Of a stretch of DNA of 64,000 bases, positions 58,381-64,000 are shown one piece after another (positions within the stretch are counted from its first letter, which is position 1; each line of letters opens with the position of its first letter). The DNA is from Streptomyces xantholiticus (lineage in GTDB: Bacteria; Actinomycetota; Actinomycetes; Streptomycetales; Streptomycetaceae): the NCBI RefSeq assembly GCF_014651015.1, contig NZ_BMWB01000001.1, positions 594,137 through 658,136 of the forward strand, read 5' to 3'. A model generated the notes under the pieces. The model was not told the origin of the DNA. It did not search any database and saw nothing but the letters and a program-made list of their open reading frames with translations. The translations under genes were made by a program, and so were the position numbers.

Positions 58381-58629
58381 TCAGTCGGTCTCCACGCCGC
58401 GGGCCGTGAAGAGGGCGCGCTCGGCTTCCGACCGGGGACGGACCTCCACGCCGCAGCCGGGCAGCGCGGCGAGTGGTGCAGGGTCGGCGACGTCGAAGTC
58501 GTCCTCTCCGTCCCGGCCCTGGACCACTTCGTGGAGGGGCCGGTTCGCCGGGCTGCGGCTGCGGCTGCGGCTGCGCGAACGGTGGGACGGATGGACGCGG
58601 GAGGCGTTCACGGCGAGAGCCGCCGACAT
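58381..58629 (-). pseudogene. Doubtful open frame, probable gene tail with a GCGGCT repeat
   Basis: An open minus-strand frame ends at 58381 and encodes a plausible tail, DDFDVADPAPLAALPGCGVE then VRPRSEAERALFTARGVETD. The N-terminal part is an artificial-looking run of Arg-Ser pairs from a six-base tandem repeat (GCGGCT units, about 58550-58577). No ribosome binding site or family is seen. I think it is the remains of a 3' end, not a working gene. Confidence 0.25.
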
Positions 58630-58665
58630 GTCCCGGTCCGGGGAAGCCCGTCGGCCGAACCCCCT

Positions 58666-61143
58666 TCACCGCTCCGCCGGGACCCCGCGCCCGCCGTCCG
58701 GGAAAGCCTGCTCCGTCCAGATCGTCTTGCCGGAGGGGGTGTAGCGCGTGCCCCACCGCTCCACGAGCTGGGCGACGATGAACAGGCCGCGGCCACCCTC
58801 GTCCTCGGCCGTGCTGTGCCGCAGATGCGGGGAGGTGTGGCCGGCGTCCGCCACCTCGCACAGCAGTGTCCGGTCACGGATGAGGCGGATCTGCACCGGC
58901 CCCTCGGCGTACCGGACGGCGTTGGTGACGAGCTCACTGACGACGAGTTCGGTCTCGAACGCCAGCTCGTCGAGGTCCCAGGAACGCAGCTGCGCGGTGA
59001 CGAGCTCCCGCGCCCGGCCCGCCGCGACCGCTTCCGCCGCCAGCTCCCACACGGCCACCTGACCGGCGTCCAGTTCACGGGTACGGACGAGGAGCAGGGC
59101 GGTGTCGTCCGCGGTCGTGCCCCCGGGCAGCAGCGCGGCCACCACCTGGTCGCACAGCTCCTCCAGCGGCAGATCACGGTGGTCGGTCAGGACGCGCGCG
59201 AGGACCTCGAGCCCCTGGTCGATGTCACGGTCCCTGGCTTCCATCAGACCGTCGGTGTACAGGGCGAGCAGACTGCCCGCCGGCAGGTCGAGGTCCGTCT
59301 CCTCGAACGGCAGCCCGCCCAAACCGAGCGGCGGCCCCTCCGGCAGTTCGGGAAAGGAGCACGCGCCGCCGGCACGGACGACGGCGGGAGGCAGGTGCCC
59401 CGCCCGCGCCATGGTGCAGCGCCTGGAGACCGGGTCGTACACGGCGTACAGGCAGGTGGCACCGGTGGTCACGTCGGGATGCGGTCCATTGGTCACCGGT
59501 GAGTCCGCCGCCTCGACCGGGCGCCTGCCGCCGCCCTCCTCCGGTGCCGTGTCGGGCGCGGGACCCATCAGGTCGTCCAGCCGGGTGAGGAGCTCCTCCG
59601 GGGCCATGTCCAGCTTGGCGAGGGCCTCCACAGTGGTACGCAACCGTCCCATCGTGGCCGCGGCCGGCAGTCCGTGACCGACCACATCACCGACGACGAG
59701 CCCGACCCGGGCACCGGAGAGGGGGATGACGTCGAACCAGTCCCCACCCACCCCGGTGACGTCGTCGGTGGGCAGATAGCGGTGGGCGAACTCGACCGCG
59801 GAGTGGCGCGGCAGGTGCTGCGGAAGGAGTTCGCGCTGCAGGGTGAGGGCGGCGGCGTGTTCCCGGGTGAAGCGGCGGGCGTTGTCGATGCACACCGCGG
59901 CGCGGGCCACCAGTTCGTCGGCGAGGGAGATCTCACCGTTGTCGAAGACAGCCGTCCTGCCGGTCCGGGTGAAGGTGACCAGGCCCAGGAGTCCGGCGCC
60001 GACGCGCATGGGAACGACCAGCACGTTCTCGACGAGCACCCGGCCGCCGGAGGACAGGCTGCGCAGCTGGGGGGACCCGTGCGGGTACTCGACGACGTGC
60101 CGCGCGATGCCCTCCGCCGCATGCGTGACCCGCAGGAGCCCGCTCTGCGGCGCCCAGCCGTCCGCCGGCTCCCCGCCCTCGAGGACCCACGGCGCCAGAT
60201 CGACCTCGACCTCGGAGGCGAAGCCAGGGACCGCGACACCGGCGATCTCCCGTGCGGTGACCGTCGCGTCCAGGCTGGTGCCGACGCTGCGCCCCGCCGC
60301 CACCAGGAGGGCGAGCCGGTTCTGGGCCTCGTGGCGAGCGGTGATGTCGAACGCGTCCTCGCAGACGCCCAGCACCCGGCCCTCGGCGTCCTGCAGCCGG
60401 TAGTACGAACACGACCACAGGTGGTCCTGGCCCGGATCACTGGGCATCTGTCCCAGGAAGTGCACATCGACGACGGGCTCGCCGGTCTCGAGGACCCGGC
60501 GCATGACTTCGTCCAGGGCCCGTGGGTACCCCTCGCTCACCAGCGTGCCGCCCGGGTACAGCTCGTCGGAGCGCATCCCCCGGTACTGCGCGAACGGCCG
60601 GCCGATCTCCTCCCCCGACGCGGCGTTCGCCCACGCCATCCGGAGGTCCGTGTCGTAGATGGCCAGCCCGATCGGCGATTGGGTGGCCAGTCCGTCCAGC
60701 ATCGCGAGCCGGGACTCCCACAGCCGCAGCCGTTCGGAGTCGGCCAGGACCAGGATCCGCGCCGCGGGGCCGCTGTCAGCCAGCTTGCACTCCGACGCCT
60801 CGACCGCGACGCCGCGGCCGTCACGGTGGCGCGCGAGACGGGTCTCGTGGCGACGCACGGTCGTGGCGGCAGAGCCGTGGCCGGCTTCGGAAGTGGATTC
60901 GGGGGCGGGGCCGCAGAGGAACACGTCGGCGGGCCGTCCGACGATGTCGGCCGCCGGGTATCCGAGCAGTTCCGCGGCGGCCGGGCTCCAGCCGATGACC
61001 GTGTTCCGGGCGTCCAGCACCACCGCGGCGGCGACGGCGACATCAAGAGGGCCACGGAGGTCTTCAGGCTCCGGTGACTCCCATGCGCTCCAGGCACTTG
61101 CCGCGTTCCACGTTCCCGCAGCCTGCACAGCCCGGTTCATCAT
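58666..61143 (-). CDS. PAS-GAF-SpoIIE phosphatase with C-terminal anti-sigma-type kinase domain
   Basis: This 825-residue multidomain regulator has, in order, PAS (about 35-125), a second PAS (about 145-265, ending VCEDAFDITARHEAQ), GAF (about 280-430), and a SpoIIE/RsbU-type PP2C phosphatase (about 455-690: GVGGDWFDVIPLSGARVGLV, VVGDVVGHGLPAAATMGRLR, LLALYTDGLMEARD, TADDTALLLVR). An HATPase_c domain of the RsbW type ends it (about 700-810: LVVSELVTNAVRYAEGPVQI, DEGGRGLFIVAQLVERWG). It joins the two opposing activities of a sigma-factor partner switch in one chain. The start codon (61143 or 61140) is uncertain. Confidence 0.88.
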   Translation of the reverse strand: MMNRAVQAAGTWNAASAWSAWESPEPEDLRGPLDVAVAAAVVLDARNTVIGWSPAAAELLGYPAADIVGRPADVFLCGPAPESTSEAGHGSAATTVRRHETRLARHRDGRGVAVEASECKLADSGPAARILVLADSERLRLWESRLAMLDGLATQSPIGLAIYDTDLRMAWANAASGEEIGRPFAQYRGMRSDELYPGGTLVSEGYPRALDEVMRRVLETGEPVVDVHFLGQMPSDPGQDHLWSCSYYRLQDAEGRVLGVCEDAFDITARHEAQNRLALLVAAGRSVGTSLDATVTAREIAGVAVPGFASEVEVDLAPWVLEGGEPADGWAPQSGLLRVTHAAEGIARHVVEYPHGSPQLRSLSSGGRVLVENVLVVPMRVGAGLLGLVTFTRTGRTAVFDNGEISLADELVARAAVCIDNARRFTREHAAALTLQRELLPQHLPRHSAVEFAHRYLPTDDVTGVGGDWFDVIPLSGARVGLVVGDVVGHGLPAAATMGRLRTTVEALAKLDMAPEELLTRLDDLMGPAPDTAPEEGGGRRPVEAADSPVTNGPHPDVTTGATCLYAVYDPVSRRCTMARAGHLPPAVVRAGGACSFPELPEGPPLGLGGLPFEETDLDLPAGSLLALYTDGLMEARDRDIDQGLEVLARVLTDHRDLPLEELCDQVVAALLPGGTTADDTALLLVRTRELDAGQVAVWELAAEAVAAGRARELVTAQLRSWDLDELAFETELVVSELVTNAVRYAEGPVQIRLIRDRTLLCEVADAGHTSPHLRHSTAEDEGGRGLFIVAQLVERWGTRYTPSGKTIWTEQAFPDGGRGVPAER

Positions 61144-61306
61144 CTTCAGAATCTGCCCGCGCCGCCGTATGCACAAGACGACGGCTGGTGCGGTCGGGCG
61201 GTCACCGCGGGTGTTCGTCCGCCTCCAGGAGCCTGGCGAGATTGGCGAGTGCCATACGGGTTCCCGTCCCGTTGTCGCCGGCAGGCACGGCGTCGGGGAT
61301 GCCGCG

Positions 61307-61957
61307 TCATGTACATGGGGTGACTCCAGCCGCGACCGGCACGTGTGCCACCGGATCGAGCCCGAGCGCACCGGCGGCCGCTCCGGCCACGAGTTGCTCG
61401 TCGTACGGGGCCTGGCCGGACAGAGCGATCGACGTGCCCTCGATCGCGCCCACGAAGGCGAGCGCGACGGTTGCGGCCGGCGGGCCCTCGGCGATCGAAC
61501 CGGCGTCACGTGCGGCTTCTACGAGGCCGACGCAGCGCTCGACGAGCTCTCGATAGCCCTTCTCGATCTCACGCCCGACCGGATGGTCCTGTCCGGAGAA
61601 CTCCAGCCGCAGTGCGATCGCCACCCGCGCGATGTCACGCCGGCAGAAGACGGCGTGGCCGCGGGCCAGAGTGAGCAGTGCCCCGACCGGATCCGCCTCC
61701 TGCTCGACGAACCGGCCGACCTCCTGATCCCAGTTCTCCATGATCCAGTCGATCACTGCGAGGGTCAGGGCCTGCTTGTCCTTGAACTGGTGGTAGAGCG
61801 CCCCCCGTGTGTACCCGGCGTCCTTGGCCACCTGCTCGAGCACGAGGTTGCCGTACCCGTAGCGGGACAGGCCCCGCGCGGCCGACTCGAGCAGCGCGGT
61901 GCGGGAACGCAGCCTGCGGTCGGCCTGGGTCAGCCTCTCCGGTGTCTCGTCCGCCAT
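61307..61957 (-). CDS. TetR-family regulator
   Basis: This 216-residue protein has the HTH SRTALLESAARGLSRYGYGN, LVLEQVAKDAGYTRGALYHQ and FKDKQALTLAVIDW. The C-terminal helices form the ligand domain. ATG 61957 has GGAGCGAGG upstream. The gene starts 12 bases after the DUF2867-type gene stop, so the two are one operon, and a 28-bp palindromic operator precedes that operon. Autoregulation is likely. The ligand is unknown. Confidence 0.87.
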   Translation of the reverse strand: MADETPERLTQADRRLRSRTALLESAARGLSRYGYGNLVLEQVAKDAGYTRGALYHQFKDKQALTLAVIDWIMENWDQEVGRFVEQEADPVGALLTLARGHAVFCRRDIARVAIALRLEFSGQDHPVGREIEKGYRELVERCVGLVEAARDAGSIAEGPPAATVALAFVGAIEGTSIALSGQAPYDEQLVAGAAAGALGLDPVAHVPVAAGVTPCT

Positions 61958-61969
61958 GCCTCGCTCCGA

Positions 61970-62443
61970 TCAGTCGGCTCGGACGGTCCGAACCATACTC
62001 GTGACCAACTGCCGTGCCGCCCGCCGATGGCCGATGCCGACGACCGCCCAGACGAGTCGGGCGAGCACCGGTCGCCGGTAGCGGAGAACGCTGGTGAACA
62101 GTCGGCGGTCCGGGGCGACCCGGCGACCCACGAGCACGACGTGCATCAGAGGCAGGGAGGTCGTCAGACGGACCACCTCGGGGCCGGACTCGACGACCCG
62201 GAAACCCTCCACGTGGTCCGCCGACTCCGCGGGCGCGCTGCGCAGGCCCAGCAGCCCCGCCACCCGGTCCACCCACTGCGGGGTGCCGACGAGTCCGGCG
62301 CGGACCCACGCTTCCGGCGAATGCGGATCCGGCTCGGGCAGACGGAGTTCGAAGGCATCCGCGTAGTCGTATCGCTCGGCCGCGGCGATCGGATCGGTCA
62401 CTTCGACCTTCCGCACCTGCTGCGCCAGTTGACTCTTGCCCAT
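61970..62443 (-). CDS. DUF2867-like protein
   Basis: This 157-residue protein begins MGKSQLAQQVRKVEVTDPIA. Its conserved-looking parts are YDYADAFELRLPEPDPHSPE, WVDRVAGLLGLR, and the C-terminal RRPVLARLVWAVVGIGHRRA with RQLV, which fits the DUF2867 group. There is no catalytic signature. It is the first gene of a TetR-controlled pair and may handle a lipophilic ligand, but that is guesswork. GAGGGGG lies upstream of the ATG. Confidence 0.65.
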   Translation of the reverse strand: MGKSQLAQQVRKVEVTDPIAAAERYDYADAFELRLPEPDPHSPEAWVRAGLVGTPQWVDRVAGLLGLRSAPAESADHVEGFRVVESGPEVVRLTTSLPLMHVVLVGRRVAPDRRLFTSVLRYRRPVLARLVWAVVGIGHRRAARQLVTSMVRTVRAD

Positions 62444-62487
62444 CCCGCATTCCCCCTCGACGGTCCTTGACGGCTCACTCGTTCCAT

Positions 62488-62515
62488 CTTACATACATGC
62501 ACGCATGTATGTAAG
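62488..62515. promoter_or_regulatory. 28-bp TetR operator
   Basis: CTTACATACATGC (62488-62500) and GCATGTATGTAAG (62503-62515) are perfect 13-bp inverted arms separated by AC. The site is 45-72 bases upstream of the DUF2867-type gene, the first gene of the TetR operon. The AT-rich TACATACATG core stands out from its GC-rich surroundings. Confidence 0.75.
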
Positions 62516-62569
62516 ACCGGGATGCCGTGCCGAACCTGCCGGGCCGGACCTGCCGGCCCCTCGCACGCG

Positions 62570-64000
62570 TCAGGTGTCGATCCGCGGGAACAGCGGGACC
62601 GGCTCGGGAAGGACTCCGTCGACCGCCGTGCACTGCTGGGCGATGCGGGCAGCGGCTGCCGGAAGGAACGGGGTCAGCCGGTCGGCCAAGTGCAGACAGG
62701 CCTCCAGGAGGGCGCCGAGGACGGCCTCCAGCCGCTCCCCGGCCGCACCGTCTCCCGCCTTCTCCGCCTTGGCCGACTCCCACGGCCTTGTGGCGTCGAT
62801 GCAGCGGTTGGCCTCCTCGACGATCGTCCACACCGCCGCCGCGGCCCGGCGGAAGTCGAAGTCGGCCAGGGCGGCGTCGACTTGGCGCGGGCTGTCGGCG
62901 CATGCCCGTGCCAGCGGCGCACAGCCGGGCGCGTTGCCGCGCGGAGTGTGAAGTCGGCCGTCCCGGTAACGGTGGACCATGGTCACGACACGGTTGACCA
63001 GATTGCCCAGCCCGCCGGCGAGATCGCTGTTGGCGCGGGCCACGAGCCGGTCGCGGGTGAAGTCGGCGTCGCCGACGCGCGGCACGTCGCGCAGCAGCCA
63101 CCAGCGGACGGCGTCCGTGCCGACATCGGCGACCAGGCCCGCCGGATCGACCGCCGTACCGGCGGACTTGCTGATCTTGCGCCCGTCGACCGTGAGGTAG
63201 TCGTGGACCAGGATGTCGCTGGGCAGCGGCAGTCCGGCGGAGAGCAGCATGGCCGGCCAGTGGACGGCGTGGAAGCGGATCACGCCCTTGCCGGCGAGGT
63301 GCACGCGACGCCCGCTCCGTGCCCACCACTGGTCGAAGGCGTCGTCGGCGGTGCCGTAACCGAGGCTGGTCACGTAGTTGGCGAGCGCGTCCCACCACAC
63401 GTAGACGACCTGGCCCGGATCGCCGGGGACGGGAATGCCCCAGCCACGGGCGCGGCGCTGGGAGCGGGAGACGGAGAAGTCGTGCAGACCGCTCTCGATC
63501 AGTGCGAGGACCTCGTTGCGGCGGGAGGCGGGCTCGATCCGGAGCCTGTTGCTCGCGATCAGCTCCTGCAGGGTGCCCGCGTAACGGGACAGCCTGAAGA
63601 ACCAGTTCTCCTCCGACACGAGTCGGGGCTCGGTGCCGTGTTCCGAGCAGCGGCCGTCGACAAGGTCGTCCGGGGTGTAGAACTGCTCGCAACCGACGCA
63701 GTACAGCCCTTCGTAGTGCTTGCGGTACAGGTCGCCGGAATCGGCGCACCGCTGCCACAGCCGCTCCACACCGGCCCGGTGACGGGGATCGCTGCTGGTG
63801 CGGATGAAGTCGTCGAACGACAGCGCCAGAGGTTCGCGCAGCCCGGCGAACGCCGCGGCGTTGCGGTCGACGAATTCCTGTACACCGGTCCCCTCCGCCT
63901 CCGCCGCAAGGACGTTCTTGAGGGAGTTGTCGTCCGTGCCGGTGAGGAACCGGACCTGGTCGCCTGACCGGCGGCGATGGCGTGCGAGCACGTCCGCCTG
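62570..64000 (-). CDS. metG: Methionyl-tRNA synthetase (N-terminus beyond window)
   Basis: About 476 C-terminal residues of a class I synthetase are visible. They show FLTGTDDNSLKNVLAAEAEG, a one-knuckle zinc site with YCVGCEQFYTPDDL and RCSEHGTEP (Cys, Cys, Cys, His), VYVWWDALANYVTSLGYGT, RFHAVHWPAMLLSAGLPLP, and the ATP-binding loop VDGRKISKSAGTAVDP, where Ile replaces the usual Met of KMSKS. An anticodon-binding helical domain follows, and there is no C-terminal tRNA-binding extension. The HIGH motif lies outside the window. The divergent sequence and the setting suggest a second, possibly stress- or resistance-related, MetRS; this is inference. Confidence 0.88.
   Translation of the reverse strand, partial: QADVLARHRRRSGDQVRFLTGTDDNSLKNVLAAEAEGTGVQEFVDRNAAAFAGLREPLALSFDDFIRTSSDPRHRAGVERLWQRCADSGDLYRKHYEGLYCVGCEQFYTPDDLVDGRCSEHGTEPRLVSEENWFFRLSRYAGTLQELIASNRLRIEPASRRNEVLALIESGLHDFSVSRSQRRARGWGIPVPGDPGQVVYVWWDALANYVTSLGYGTADDAFDQWWARSGRRVHLAGKGVIRFHAVHWPAMLLSAGLPLPSDILVHDYLTVDGRKISKSAGTAVDPAGLVADVGTDAVRWWLLRDVPRVGDADFTRDRLVARANSDLAGGLGNLVNRVVTMVHRYRDGRLHTPRGNAPGCAPLARACADSPRQVDAALADFDFRRAAAAVWTIVEEANRCIDATRPWESAKAEKAGDGAAGERLEAVLGALLEACLHLADRLTPFLPAAAARIAQQCTAVDGVLPEPVPLFPRIDT

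Noticed and set aside
58550..58577. Tandem GCGGCT units considered as a repeat array or CRISPR-like element
   Set aside because: The units are six bases, few in number and without spacers. It is a simple sequence slip in a decayed region.
1..64000. Search for tRNA or rRNA genes, CRISPR arrays and an integrase/attachment-site pair
   Set aside because: I saw no cloverleaf-type sequence, rRNA segment, regular repeat-spacer array or integrase gene.

Overview
The window is chromosomal DNA of a Streptomyces-type actinomycete. The evidence is very high GC with GC-rich third codon positions, many GTG and some TTG starts, ATGA/GTGA stop-start overlaps, several predicted leaderless genes, F420-type oxidoreductases, a PASTA-less Ser/Thr kinase with a Pro/Gln linker, a SpoIIE-type phosphatase, and an allantoin locus in the order known from Streptomyces. 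All assignments come from reading translations, motifs and layout; no database search was run.

Layout. 0-4.8 kb: macro-domain protein, FAD oxidoreductase, stand-alone nucleotidyltransferase, inositol monophosphatase family protein, and the decayed 3' end of a gamma-glutamyltransferase-like gene. 4.8-9.9 kb: a secreted DUF1996 protein with a LARTG class-E sorting signal, an M15 peptidase, a MarR regulator with a frameshifted FUSC efflux gene, and a methyltransferase remnant. 9.9-13.8 kb: TetR/amidase divergent from a dehydrogenase across an 18-bp palindrome, then an AbiEii-like nucleotidyltransferase. 13.7-19.8 kb: a five-gene reductive-pyrimidine-type operon (NCS1 transporter, F420 LLM oxidoreductase, dihydropyrimidinase, aminotransferase, beta-ureidopropionase-like nitrilase). 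20-31 kb: mixed genes including an XRE/PPOX pair divergent from a methionine aminopeptidase across a striking repeat array, GH75 chitosanase, gamma-glutamyltransferase, an orphan glutamate-type ABC ATPase, exonuclease III and a PcaL-type fusion.

31.2-33.4 kb is a small accessory patch: an IS110 transposase tail, a sigma-like protein and two small membrane proteins, with two strong terminators. 33.7-41.6 kb is a sugar or polyol import locus (two paralogous binding proteins, permease, ATPase, ROK kinase, membrane protein), with a GntR regulator and a divergent Gfo/Idh dehydrogenase sharing an exact 15-bp operator core. 41.6-45.3 kb is a decay and insertion zone: a P450 tail, a complete IS1380-family element with CTAG target duplication and a frameshifted transposase, then two AT-richer genes for exported proteins.

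45.5-58.4 kb holds a DMT exporter, a RibD-like reductase and a dehydrogenase, then the purine/allantoin module: allantoicase, allantoinase, an IclR regulator (AllR-like), a MobA-like enzyme and malate synthase. The last consumes the glyoxylate released from allantoate breakdown. Promoters of the regulator and of malate synthase both carry a TTCCA-type site in the -35/-10 spacer. CsbD and SRPBCC stress-type proteins and a Ser/Thr kinase lie between. 58.6-64 kb has a PAS-GAF-SpoIIE-HATPase phosphatase, a DUF2867-type protein and TetR pair with a 28-bp operator, and a methionyl-tRNA synthetase cut by the window end.

A recurring theme is gene decay. At least eight remnants or frameshifted genes are scattered between intact operons.
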